Positions 8,663 through 17,138 are shown, counted from the stretch's first letter. The stretch is 49,486 nt of DNA from CAZTDD01 sp964612675 (GCA_964612675.1 CAZTDD010000037.1:1-49486), one strand, 5' to 3'. Notes: generated from the sequence alone by a model not told the origin. Numbers and translations: made by a program.

Positions 8663-10045
8663 ATGGTGTTTCCGTTGCGACGGTTTCTCTTTTTGCTGTC
8701 TCTCAGCGGTCTGTTGCTTACATGGACCGTACTGCCTGCTTTCACGCAAGACAAGGATGTTTCAGACAAAGAAGACAAACGCCTCGGTAGATTCCGTCAG
8801 CTGAAAATCGAAGGCGGCCTCTGGGCGGAGTACCGATTCCGCACCAACGAGCATGACGAAGATCAGGACGTGAGCAGCTACGTAAACCTCCAGCTGGAAG
8901 ACATCCTGAAGGATCGCCTGGACGCAAACCTTTCATTCCGACTGAACAAGGATATTGACGGGGGAAGAAACAGTTCGTCCTTATTCACAGACTCGTTCTG
9001 GGATTTGGATGATGCCCGTGACCTCGATTACCCCGATGAACTGTACACAGCAAATGTCGAGATTCACGAGGTGTTTCGAAAATACACAGAACTCCGGATC
9101 GGACGTCAGTACTTATCCACTTTTCACGGCTTGCACATCGACGGTCTTTGGATCGAAAGCCGAAAACACGGTCGTTTCGATATCGAGGCGTTCGTTGGAC
9201 GGCCCGTTTCCTTTTACTCGGGGATTCACGGGGACAGCGCCGGCGGCGGTGCGGTCACGTATCGACATTCACGCCGGACCAAGGGACGGTTGTCGTATTA
9301 CCGATACGATGACGGGCATGACGAAGACGACTATGCCGATCTGGACATTTGGCATCGAGCGCTGGACAACCTGATGATGCACGGTTCCCTGGATCTTCTG
9401 GAAGATGAGATACAGCGCTTCCTGTGGTCGAACCACTACTACCACGAAAAGGCGGATCTGGACCTGTGGGCTACCTACACCCACCTGTTCAACACGATCG
9501 AGTCCCACACCGTTGAATTCAGCCCGCTCTATGCGCCACTGGACGAGCTGGAGCCTTTCGACCGAGCGTCTTTGCGGTTTTCGAAAGGCCTGGGAGAAAA
9601 ATGGGTGGCTTATGGCGGTGTTTCGATTCGCGGAGCGGATGACGAAGACGAGGGCGGAGACCGCGCGAATCGCGACTATCAACTCTACGACCTTGGGGCG
9701 ACCTATAGCCCCACGAAGAAGCTCGACTTCTCGCTCACCGGAGAGTACTGGGATTTGGACAGCGGGGACCGTTTCTCCGGCGTCACCGGCGAACTGGAGT
9801 ATCGACCTACAAAAGCGTGGCGGCTGATTTTGGGCGACAGTTACGCTGAATATCGCGACACCTATTACGACATCTTCAGCCTCGAGACCTATCGGCGCAC
9901 ACCGGACGTTCATACCTACTATGCGCGCGTTCAATGGAAAGCGACCGACAACGCTACATTCAATATGAAATTTACTGGAGAAGACGACGACAGTGACGAG
10001 AGCCCATATTACACAATGCGTGTGAGTATGGGATGGTATTTTTGA
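8663..10045 (+). CDS. Outer-membrane beta-barrel protein, putative porin partner of multiheme cytochrome
   Basis: A 460-residue exported protein. MVFPLRRFLFLLSLSGLLLTWTV is a signal peptide, cut near AFTQ. The remainder alternates polar and aromatic residues in many short predicted strands rich in Asp, Tyr and Arg. It ends in MRVSMGWYF, a typical C-terminal barrel signal with terminal Phe. ATG 8663 is the only start that gives a clean signal peptide; the frame is open back to 8327, inside the TPR gene. The stop codon is directly followed by the ATG of the 18-heme cytochrome, so the two are coupled. Known porin-cytochrome conduits (MtrB/MtrA, Geobacter OmbB/OmaB) pair such a barrel with a multiheme protein. 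This barrel is smaller than MtrB and I cannot assign it to a named family. A sheath for electron transfer across the outer membrane is inferred. Confidence 0.72.
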   Translation: MVFPLRRFLFLLSLSGLLLTWTVLPAFTQDKDVSDKEDKRLGRFRQLKIEGGLWAEYRFRTNEHDEDQDVSSYVNLQLEDILKDRLDANLSFRLNKDIDGGRNSSSLFTDSFWDLDDARDLDYPDELYTANVEIHEVFRKYTELRIGRQYLSTFHGLHIDGLWIESRKHGRFDIEAFVGRPVSFYSGIHGDSAGGGAVTYRHSRRTKGRLSYYRYDDGHDEDDYADLDIWHRALDNLMMHGSLDLLEDEIQRFLWSNHYYHEKADLDLWATYTHLFNTIESHTVEFSPLYAPLDELEPFDRASLRFSKGLGEKWVAYGGVSIRGADDEDEGGDRANRDYQLYDLGATYSPTKKLDFSLTGEYWDLDSGDRFSGVTGELEYRPTKAWRLILGDSYAEYRDTYYDIFSLETYRRTPDVHTYYARVQWKATDNATFNMKFTGEDDDSDESPYYTMRVSMGWYF

Positions 10046-11557
10046 ATGATTATGAACAGGATGCCGACCTACATTGTTCTCTGTGCGCTCCTGCTTGCCG
10101 TGTTTGGCGGGTGTGAGAAAGAAGATCCGAGTGAGTCTCTCTTTCCACACAAGGATCACATCGCGGGGGATGTGCCTGCTTCATGCACGGCTTGTCATGC
10201 CGTTAGCGCCGAGAAAGTCGGTTATCCCGGCATGCAGGAGTGTCGTGGCTGTCATCTCTCTTCAGAAGACGAACCGTGGCTTCAGGATTGCACGGAATGC
10301 CACGAGGTGAACGAGGAATTCCTTGCCCATGAGGGCAGCGTTTATCACAGGAAAGCACTCAACGTCCCGAAGCCGTCCGGATATGAAGATGTGTACTTCG
10401 ACCATACCATTGTTGTATCGGAAACAACCGAGGATGAGGAGATGGAATATGAATCGTCCTATCCTCATCGACCGCACCAGGATCTCGGGACCACCTGCGA
10501 GATGTGTCACCAGGTTCAGCAGGACAAGATCACGTATCCCAAGGTGGATTCGTGTCTGACTTGCCATGTTTTGGCGGAAGATGATTCCATGGCAAAGACC
10601 TGCGGCCAGTGTCACGAAATCAACGATGATTTTGCCGCTTCAGGAGGCGCGATCCGTCACCGTGACGCCTTCGGGGCCCCAAAGCCCGCATCGTTCGAAA
10701 GCGTGGAATTCAACCACGACGAAATGGGTGCGGATGCAGAATCTTGTATGCAATGCCACGGCGGCGACAGCGGAATGGAGCCGTACGTGCCGGTCCATTT
10801 GCCGTCGATGGCCGACTCGATGTCGTATGTGCGTTCCGCCGGACAAAAAACATCCTGCCTGGACTGCCACGTAAAACGTGAGGTGCCAGAGAACGATCTT
10901 TGTATGTCATGCCACGGGACGGGGCGCAACGAGGTCGGCCTCGCAAGCATGGATGCCTCGATTGAGACTCTCGAAGATCGGGGGATGGAAAGCGAGTGTT
11001 CGATGTGTCACCGGGAGCTGGATGAGACAAGCGTCCCCGATTCGCATCGACGCGGCGACTGGCATAGAACGCACGGATTCGCGCAGGATTTGATCGATCG
11101 CGGACAATGTGCAATCTGTCATGATGACAATACGTGCGACATGTGTCATGCAGTCGAGCAGCCGCGAAGCCATACCAATATATGGAGAACACGTGTCCAC
11201 GGATTAGAGGCCCAGTACGAGCGCGACCGATGTATGGTCTGTCACAGGGAAGACTCCTGCGAGCAGTGTCACCGGGAGGTCCTGCCGCGTAGCCATCGCG
11301 GCGGTTGGGGACCTCCGCAAAACCGTCACTGTATGCGATGCCATGTCGAATTCGGTGAATCGGTCAGCTGTTATGCCTGCCATCGTCAGGACCGGGTCGA
11401 GGCCGTTCACCGAGTTGAGTCGCAGACCGGTTTCGCCGATCCTATCCTGGCTCAGGTACATACCTCCGGTCAGCCGTGCCTGCGTTGTCATGAGACCCTG
11501 GTTCCCGACCACGGCCTGTTTTTGGGAGAGGTCTGCACCCATTGTCACCGATTCTAA
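10046..11557 (+). CDS. Octadecaheme c-type cytochrome lipoprotein
   Basis: A 503-residue protein with 18 CxxCH heme sites, at Cys 47, 66, 82, 151, 170, 186, 234, 271, 286, 318, 355, 364, 396, 405, 429, 442, 478 and 497. The N-terminal segment YIVLCALLLAVFGGC carries a lipobox with Cys23, so it is predicted to be membrane-anchored. Two three-heme modules are internally duplicated: CTECHEVNEEF..HRKALNVPKP and CGQCHEINDDF..HRDAFGAPKP. The C-terminal half repeats a tighter CxxCHxxxxCxxCH arrangement followed by PRSH. The ATG touches the stop of the upstream barrel gene, so translation is coupled; in-frame ATGs at 10052 and 10061 are alternatives. A role in electron transfer at or across the outer membrane is inferred from heme density, lipidation and the barrel neighbour. 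No enzymatic motif is recognised. Confidence 0.93.
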   Translation: MIMNRMPTYIVLCALLLAVFGGCEKEDPSESLFPHKDHIAGDVPASCTACHAVSAEKVGYPGMQECRGCHLSSEDEPWLQDCTECHEVNEEFLAHEGSVYHRKALNVPKPSGYEDVYFDHTIVVSETTEDEEMEYESSYPHRPHQDLGTTCEMCHQVQQDKITYPKVDSCLTCHVLAEDDSMAKTCGQCHEINDDFAASGGAIRHRDAFGAPKPASFESVEFNHDEMGADAESCMQCHGGDSGMEPYVPVHLPSMADSMSYVRSAGQKTSCLDCHVKREVPENDLCMSCHGTGRNEVGLASMDASIETLEDRGMESECSMCHRELDETSVPDSHRRGDWHRTHGFAQDLIDRGQCAICHDDNTCDMCHAVEQPRSHTNIWRTRVHGLEAQYERDRCMVCHREDSCEQCHREVLPRSHRGGWGPPQNRHCMRCHVEFGESVSCYACHRQDRVEAVHRVESQTGFADPILAQVHTSGQPCLRCHETLVPDHGLFLGEVCTHCHRF

Positions 11558-11558
11558 T

Positions 11559-11574
11559 AACCCTATAGAGGGTT
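11559..11574 (+). terminator. Small hairpin after the cytochrome gene
   Basis: AACCCT ATAG AGGGTT is a perfect six-base stem with a four-base loop starting two bases after the stop codon at 11555-11557. There is no T-run, so it is a weak candidate for 3' end formation. Confidence 0.3.
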
Positions 11575-11692
11575 CCAATCCGTCCAACCGCTCCAATCAG
11601 ACACCCCCTGTCGTCGAACAGTAGCGTGGAGCATGTGCCCTGAGATGGATATACTCAGAGTACAACGAAGTGGAGGTATTGGTCGAAGTCCT

Positions 11693-12838
11693 ATGTTTAG
11701 ACGAGTTTTCCTTCTGGGTACCCCTCTGTTTTTGTCAAACATTGTTCGCGCGGCGGGTAGAACATGCGATCTCTGTGGCGAGACGATCCAGGGCAAGTAC
11801 TGGGAGCATCGCGGTCCGCACGGAACGAAGACTTTTTGCGCAGACTGTTATCGAACATCCCCAAAGTGTTCGAGTTGCGGGTCTCCCTGCGCGCGTGGCG
11901 ATCTTGTGAAAGTCGGCGGAGAACTCCTTTGTCCCGCCTGTCACGCAAGCGCGAAGTTCTGTGACCTTTGCGGAAAAGTGATCTCCGGACGCTACTACTC
12001 CTCCTCGCAATCGAACGAGATATTTTGCCATGACTGTTACCGGACCTATCCCCGATGTAAGGCGTGCGACCGGCCGATGAGGCGGTCGAATCTGACTTCG
12101 GATGGGGTGTGTGCCGAATGTGCGGCCAGGCTGCCGAAGTGTAAAGCCTGCGGCAAGACCATCATCGGCGCTCACTTCGTTCATGAGTTCAAGGGACAGT
12201 ACTGTTGGGAATGTCAACGCACACGCCCGGAGTGCCATGCCTGCGGCGCCCCGGTCGGCGATATCTATTGGAAACTTCCCGACGGGCGGTTCTTGTGCCA
12301 GGAATGCAAGAATCAGAGCGTCTTTCGTGAGGAGCAGATGCAGCAAATCATGAAAGAGGTGGTGGGCATCGTGGAGCGCCGATTGGGCCTCAGTGTGGAA
12401 CGTCCCTGGACTCTGCGTCTTGACCGCCTCAACACCGAGGGCAAGGCCTCGGTTCAGGCGGCACGTCAGGGGCTCAAAATCGCGAGTCCGATTTCCGGAA
12501 ACGAGATGGGGGTTTATATCGAGCGTGGCGATAAGCGGGAAATCGTGCTGCTTTACGGACTTCCTATCCCAATGGTCTACGAGACCGCCGCTCACGAACT
12601 GGCCCATGCATGGCAGGCGGAAAACTGTCCCCCAAAACAATCGCTTCAGCTTCGTGAAGGTTTCGCGCAATGGGTGGCCGCAAAAGTGCTCAAATACAAA
12701 GGATTCGACGCCGCCCTGGAAAAACTCCAGGCACGCATGGACCATCCTTACGGCACCGGCTACCATCGGGTGGCTCGGATTGAAGCGTCACGCGGCGAAT
12801 CTACTGTCATTGAATATGTGCGCACTGCGGTAAGGTAA
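11693..12838 (+). CDS. Exported DA1-like zinc metallopeptidase with three LIM-like zinc-finger modules
   Basis: A 381-residue protein. MFRRVFLLGTPLFLSNIVRA is a plausible signal peptide. Residues 25-205 hold twelve CxxC pairs arranged as three modules of eight cysteines (25/28/49/52/59/62/80/83, 90/93/112/115/122/125/140/143, 150/153/171/174/181/184/202/205). Each resembles a LIM domain, but with six rather than two residues between the two fingers. The C-terminal part has HELAHAW (301-307) and EGFAQW (322-327), the zinc-peptidase signature and third ligand region of the DA1-like family known from plant DA1 LIM peptidases. The frame is open back to ATG 11633. ATG 11693 is favoured by the signal peptide, although no good ribosome site precedes it. 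It follows the cytochrome gene on the same strand. Substrate unknown; export is predicted, not shown. Confidence 0.8.
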   Translation: MFRRVFLLGTPLFLSNIVRAAGRTCDLCGETIQGKYWEHRGPHGTKTFCADCYRTSPKCSSCGSPCARGDLVKVGGELLCPACHASAKFCDLCGKVISGRYYSSSQSNEIFCHDCYRTYPRCKACDRPMRRSNLTSDGVCAECAARLPKCKACGKTIIGAHFVHEFKGQYCWECQRTRPECHACGAPVGDIYWKLPDGRFLCQECKNQSVFREEQMQQIMKEVVGIVERRLGLSVERPWTLRLDRLNTEGKASVQAARQGLKIASPISGNEMGVYIERGDKREIVLLYGLPIPMVYETAAHELAHAWQAENCPPKQSLQLREGFAQWVAAKVLKYKGFDAALEKLQARMDHPYGTGYHRVARIEASRGESTVIEYVRTAVR

Positions 12839-12846
12839 AAGACTCT

Positions 12847-13479
12847 ATGGTACCCCCTACGACAGACTCTTCAACTTCCATTCGTAACGTTATTTTCGAT
12901 TTCGGCGGAGTCCTGGCGGACTTTGACTATGGGATCGTCTATCGAAGACTCGCCCAAAAATCGCCGCTCACTGTCAGCGAGATCCACGAGCGACTTTACT
13001 ATTCTTCCATTCACCTGGATTTCGAGGGCGGGCGGATAAACGGAGAGGAATTCTATGAAAGAGTCCGTTCGACAATTGAACTCCGGATGGATTATGAGAC
13101 GTTTTTCGAAGCCTGGGCGGATATCTTCTGGCCAATCGAGCCGATGTTGGATCTGGCGGAAGAACTTAGCACACGGTACGAATTATTCCTTCTCTCAAAT
13201 ACGAATGAAATCCACTATACCGAATTCCCAAAAATTCCGCGCTTATCGGAGCTGATTCCACGTCAGGGAGTTTCGCATTTGCTGAAAATTATGAAGCCCG
13301 ATGTACGTATTTACCGCAAATTCGCCGAGAAATTCGACCTGCGCCCCGAAGAAAGTCTCTTTATCGACGACATGCAGGTCAATGTCGATGGGGCACAAGA
13401 TGCGGGGCTTCATGCGATCCGTCACAGAAACGTCGAATCGACACGGGCGGAACTTGCAGATTTGGGTATAGCGGTCTGA
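12847..13479 (+). CDS. HAD-superfamily hydrolase, YihX-like
   Basis: A 210-residue HAD phosphatase of the subfamily IA type. Motif I is NVIFDFGGVLADF (the nucleophile Asp, with GG in place of the usual DG), motif II is LFLLSNTNEIH, motif III is the lysine in IMKPDVRIY, and motif IV is LFIDDMQVNVDGAQDAG. The helical cap lies between residues 18 and 90. Proteins of this type dephosphorylate small sugar phosphates or flavin nucleotides; the substrate cannot be told. It starts eight bases after the DA1-like peptidase gene with no clear ribosome site and probably shares its transcript. It ends ten bases before the convergent pentaheme gene. Confidence 0.88.
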   Translation: MVPPTTDSSTSIRNVIFDFGGVLADFDYGIVYRRLAQKSPLTVSEIHERLYYSSIHLDFEGGRINGEEFYERVRSTIELRMDYETFFEAWADIFWPIEPMLDLAEELSTRYELFLLSNTNEIHYTEFPKIPRLSELIPRQGVSHLLKIMKPDVRIYRKFAEKFDLRPEESLFIDDMQVNVDGAQDAGLHAIRHRNVESTRAELADLGIAV

Positions 13480-13489
13480 TCCCTCGTCT

Positions 13490-15265
13490 CTACCTGACTT
13501 CTTTCCTGTCTTCAGCCAGCACCTTCCATGACCGGTCGGCCATCGAATTGAAATAGCCGACGAAACGGTCGATTTCCTTCGCTTGTTGTTCCTTCAGATT
13601 CTGCGCCCAGCGGAACCCGATGGGTTGGTATATGAGTTCCGCCTGGATGCTAAACGGGCCTCGATCGGGATGAATAGGGACAAGATATTCGATTTCGTCG
13701 GTTGCTCCGGTGAAATCCTCGTCTTCCGCGCCCCGCCCCTGGACCGCGATATCTTCGGGAGCGGTGGATTTGTCGAAGCCCTTTGGAAGGACACGGTTGT
13801 CTTTGATAAAACGAATCGCTTCAATCAATCCCGTGGTGACTTCGCCCTGTGGGTTCGCCATGATCGCTTCATAGATTTGAACCTGATCGGGGGCATCAAT
13901 GCGGGTGCGGTGTTCTTCGTATCGGTTCTTGTCCACGTCATTGATGTTGCCTTCAATCGATCCGTCGGGGTTCACACGGCCCGATTCGAATACGATCCGA
14001 TCTGCAGAGTCCCGCACTGTGACGTGAATCCACGCCCTCCGGGATGGATAGGCCGTAGGCAGTTTGTGTCCGGTCAGATTGGTCACCACCAGGTCTGCAA
14101 CCAAACGGTTTTCGGAAATCCGGGCATTCTCAATCTCAACCTGGGCTGCACCCTCTTGGAGGTTTCTCTCGGTCTCTCGAACAGCCTGATCCAGGTCTTC
14201 CGGCAGTGCGACCAGACCCAAATCTTTATGATACTTTTTGAAGATCTGGGGCATGAAAAAATTCCCGCCACGAAACACGTGTCGGGAGAAATTCTCGCGA
14301 TTCTCGCCCAACACGGACGTTATATGTGTCTTCCCCTCGATTTCCGGCATGTGGCAGGATTGGCAACTTCGGACTTCGTAATAATCGCTGTGTTTCCATT
14401 CCAGGTACGGCACCTGTTCCGGCAACTGGCCTATCGTCTCGCCATTCGGTCCGCGAGTGTGGGTATAGAGCGTATGGCAGGAGCCGCACAACGCGGAATC
14501 CTGAACATGAGTTTTCTCTGTTGGAATCCATTCGACGGAGGATTCCATAATCCGGCTATACCCGTCTTGCACATCGTAGGGGCCGAACATATGGCGTTGG
14601 CCCACGGGTGTTTCACTATCGACCACGAATCCGGCAGTAAAACTCGCTTCAGTGCCCAGTTTGTCCTTTTGGATCTGGTGGCACATGCTGCAGGAAACGC
14701 CGTCCGCCGCCAAACGAGTAGCGCGGAGCGCGTTCAGATCTTTGGTCGATACGATTGGCAGGTTGTTAAAAACCTCACCTTTTTGACCCGTTACCTTGGC
14801 CCTGTACCGCGCCATCGGCATATGACACGCCGAACATTCGTCTTGAATACTCTGGGCGGCCGCCGGGTGCGCCAGAGTCTCCCGTCGCACGGAAGCCTGC
14901 CAATAGGGGTCCCGCGATGAATTTGCCATCATGGACGATTGCCAGTTCGCACCGATAGAGATGTCCATGCCGGAAGGGTCGGTGAGATTGTTGTGACAGG
15001 CGAGACAGTTATGCGAGGCGATGAACAGTTGGACCGGAGGCTGCTGTTGTTCCTGCTCCGCCTTCACCGCCATCGTTGAAAACAAAACGGTCATGAGCGA
15101 GAAAATGATCCACCTCGTGGAAAGAAAACGCTCTTTGTGAAACTGTTTGGCTGGAGCTGAAATGAAGTGCTTTTTGTATTTTGAAGAAGGAGATAACACG
15201 GAACCGCTCCTGTTGTTTCTCTTGTTCTCGTTCGGCAATCTATCGTTGGATGGGAGTTCGTTCAT
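13490..15265 (-). CDS. Pentaheme c-type cytochrome, cytochrome c554-like
   Basis: A 591-residue exported protein with five CxxCH sites at Cys 87, 144, 192, 260 and 301, all in the N-terminal half. The region after residue about 380 has no hemes and looks like a beta-rich domain (VENARISENR to the end). Residues 51-69 (RWIIFSLMTVLFSTMAVKA) are the export signal, preceded by an oddly long polar stretch of 50 residues, so a later non-ATG start is possible. ATG 15265 lies one base after the stop of the upstream fused cytochrome-barrel gene, so the two are translationally coupled. The heme spacing with HMP and HT after the motifs recalls cytochrome c554/hydroxylamine-oxidoreductase relatives, but no catalytic Tyr crosslink site is identified. 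A periplasmic redox partner of the fused cytochrome is inferred. Confidence 0.87.
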   Translation of the reverse strand: MNELPSNDRLPNENKRNNRSGSVLSPSSKYKKHFISAPAKQFHKERFLSTRWIIFSLMTVLFSTMAVKAEQEQQQPPVQLFIASHNCLACHNNLTDPSGMDISIGANWQSSMMANSSRDPYWQASVRRETLAHPAAAQSIQDECSACHMPMARYRAKVTGQKGEVFNNLPIVSTKDLNALRATRLAADGVSCSMCHQIQKDKLGTEASFTAGFVVDSETPVGQRHMFGPYDVQDGYSRIMESSVEWIPTEKTHVQDSALCGSCHTLYTHTRGPNGETIGQLPEQVPYLEWKHSDYYEVRSCQSCHMPEIEGKTHITSVLGENRENFSRHVFRGGNFFMPQIFKKYHKDLGLVALPEDLDQAVRETERNLQEGAAQVEIENARISENRLVADLVVTNLTGHKLPTAYPSRRAWIHVTVRDSADRIVFESGRVNPDGSIEGNINDVDKNRYEEHRTRIDAPDQVQIYEAIMANPQGEVTTGLIEAIRFIKDNRVLPKGFDKSTAPEDIAVQGRGAEDEDFTGATDEIEYLVPIHPDRGPFSIQAELIYQPIGFRWAQNLKEQQAKEIDRFVGYFNSMADRSWKVLAEDRKEVR

Positions 15266-15266
15266 T

Positions 15267-16415
15267 TTACCAGCCTTCAAAGAAGCCGCCGTCAAAGAAA
15301 TCCCAGAGTACGTAAAAAGCATATGTGGTATCGCGCGTATCCGTATCGTTTAGAGGAAATCGGACCCCGAGATTCAGTAGAACGTGCTGGCGTGTATTCA
15401 AAGGTATCTGCACCTGTGGGACCAAATCCCAGTTTTCGTCGGCGTCGCTGATCAATTCACGGGACCCGAGCAACTCGACCATCGGTGAGACACCGTAGCC
15501 GTATTTGCCGACGCTGAAGGTGTGTCCAAGAACGCCGCGCCAGAATACTTCCTCATTGGCATCTCCCGACTCGGCGGGTAGCTCGGCACCTCCCTGGAAA
15601 TGCAGGAAGAAATCGTTCGGCAAAATCTGTCCGTAAGCTACATAGGGCTCGAACAGCGTTGTGTCCGATCCGAAACCATTGTCTTCATCGCCGGTGGGGA
15701 AGAACACTTCACCGCCGAATGTAAGGATCGCCCCCGAGTCCAGGTTGTGGTACACGGCTCGTTTTAGCCCGACCCCGACGTCCCCCACGCTGCCACGCCA
15801 GTCGGTATCGCCTGCACTGTCCAGGCGCTCGTTCCATCCGAAGGGCAAAATGAGTTCGAACTGATTACGAGCCCCAAAACGCTTTTCATAAATGACTTCG
15901 TTGGCGACCCGGTCTCTGCCTTCCAATTTCAGCGAGGTTGCGAACACCCACTCGTCTTCCGGGTACGCTTTCGTAGTAACCAGGGGACGCGGCAGATTGA
16001 ATTCGCCGCGCGGCCAATTGTCATCCTTGCAAAACGTCCGAATGTAGTTCAGTGTCTTTTCGATTTCTTGGTCGGTTAATGCTTCCCCAAAGGCGGGCAT
16101 CATTTTGTCGAAGGCTCGAGCGGGGCCGCCTTCGGCCACGACATAATACCAGTCCCCGTTGGGTTCCCGTGATGCGAAATTACAGTCCGTCAAATCCGGG
16201 AGCGGGAGGTCAAAACCCACGGTGCTCTCCGGCCTCCCTGTACCATCAACACCATGGCAGGCCGCGCACGCGGCGTTATACAGTTCTCTGCCCGTCCGAA
16301 GTCCGGTTTCTTCTTGACCGGCCCATGCATACGAAAAGGCGAAAAGCAGTAGGATCGCACTGCCGGCCGGGCACACCCCACGCTTCAAACGTCTTTTGCC
16401 GATGTTCTCGTGCAT
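15267..16415 (-). CDS. Monoheme cytochrome c fused to an outer-membrane beta-barrel (Cyc2-like architecture)
   Basis: A 382-residue protein. A signal peptide ends at about residue 32 (FSYAWAG). Residues 38-130 form a class I cytochrome c with CAACHG at 50-55 and a likely axial Met in DKMMPAFG (105-106), followed by TDQEIEKTLNYIRTFC. Residues from about 150 to 382 look like a porin-type barrel, with alternating strands such as NQFELILPFGW, AILTFGGEVFFPTG and HVLLNLGVRFPL, ending in YAFYVLWDFFDGGFFEGW. Fused cytochrome-porins of the Cyc2 type carry electrons from outside the cell through the outer membrane in iron oxidisers. Here only the layout is shared; sequence homology is untested. ATG 16415 has GGAGGGGG upstream. 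The pentaheme gene follows after one base. A phenol-pathway (MetA-like) barrel with an added cytochrome is an alternative description. Confidence 0.8.
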   Translation of the reverse strand: MHENIGKRRLKRGVCPAGSAILLLFAFSYAWAGQEETGLRTGRELYNAACAACHGVDGTGRPESTVGFDLPLPDLTDCNFASREPNGDWYYVVAEGGPARAFDKMMPAFGEALTDQEIEKTLNYIRTFCKDDNWPRGEFNLPRPLVTTKAYPEDEWVFATSLKLEGRDRVANEVIYEKRFGARNQFELILPFGWNERLDSAGDTDWRGSVGDVGVGLKRAVYHNLDSGAILTFGGEVFFPTGDEDNGFGSDTTLFEPYVAYGQILPNDFFLHFQGGAELPAESGDANEEVFWRGVLGHTFSVGKYGYGVSPMVELLGSRELISDADENWDLVPQVQIPLNTRQHVLLNLGVRFPLNDTDTRDTTYAFYVLWDFFDGGFFEGW

Positions 16416-16661
16416 AAAGCCCCCTCCTGCAATGAGAAATCCTCACGGTGAGTCCAACGCCCGGAAAACGGCGCGGCCTGGTACATTTGAATTGGTTTTT
16501 CGCAGACGCTTTTAAGAAGCTACCGATTTTTGGGGGTCACTCATAGTTATCCCCGACATAGTTCTCGTCGGACAATAAATTCGTAGTGTACTGCCGCACG
16601 AGAAAAACCGGGGAAGAACGCTGGTTGGCCGCACTGGATAGGCGGTTCGCGCGGAGATCGT

Positions 16662-17138
16662 TCATGGAGCTTCGTATCGCTGGATAATCCCTAAAATGTC
16701 TTGAGGTCCGTCGGCATGAAGAACTTCTTCGCGAACGTTCTCGTCCCGGAACAGCTGGGCAATTCGGGCTATGACCAGGAGGAATTCTTTGTGCTGTTTT
16801 TGAGAGGCCCCGACCAGAACGATAATCTTCGCAGGTTGTTTATCCAAAGACTCAAATTCGATGCCTTCTTTCTTTCGCCCCAGCACGACAACGAAATCAG
16901 TTACAGAGGGGATTTTTACATGGGGTAACGCGAGGCCGATACCGAGACCGGTGGACATCGTTTTTTCCCGCTCGAGGATCGCTCGATAGAAATCCTCGAT
17001 ATCCGTGACCTCGGGAGCATCCTGGAGGACTTCCACCATCTCACGCAGTACCTCTTCCTTGGATGCGCCTTTCAGTTCGATGATCCGATCGGGTCTCAGA
17101 TGCGTGCCGAGGCGAAACGATTGGGGGGACTCAGGCAA
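16662..17138 (-). CDS. PTS system EIIA component, fructose/nitrogen-regulatory type
   Basis: A 158-residue EIIA-Ntr/fructose-family domain covering almost the whole protein. His73 in GIGLALPHVKIP is the phosphorylation site. Downstream blocks DFVVVLGRKKEGIEFESLD and KIIVLVGASQKQHKEFLLVIARIAQLF match the family. The start is TTG 17138, with AGGAAGAG four bases upstream. No EIIB/EIIC permease or HPr gene is adjacent, which favours a regulatory (PtsN-like) role over sugar transport. It lies 56 bases downstream of the sugar isomerase gene on the same strand and may share its transcript. Which targets it regulates cannot be seen here. Confidence 0.9.
   Translation of the reverse strand: MPESPQSFRLGTHLRPDRIIELKGASKEEVLREMVEVLQDAPEVTDIEDFYRAILEREKTMSTGLGIGLALPHVKIPSVTDFVVVLGRKKEGIEFESLDKQPAKIIVLVGASQKQHKEFLLVIARIAQLFRDENVREEVLHADGPQDILGIIQRYEAP

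Noticed and set aside
11735..12766. 343-codon minus-strand frame opposite the DA1-like gene
   Set aside because: The plus strand carries a clear metallopeptidase motif and regular CxxC pattern; the minus frame shows none.
11693..12838. LIM/DA1 gene as eukaryotic contamination
   Set aside because: No introns, bacterial spacing to its neighbours and a signal-peptide-like start; related peptidases are known in bacteria.
13583..14920. 445-codon plus-strand frame opposite the pentaheme gene
   Set aside because: The minus strand has five heme motifs in frame; the plus frame is a by-product of base composition.
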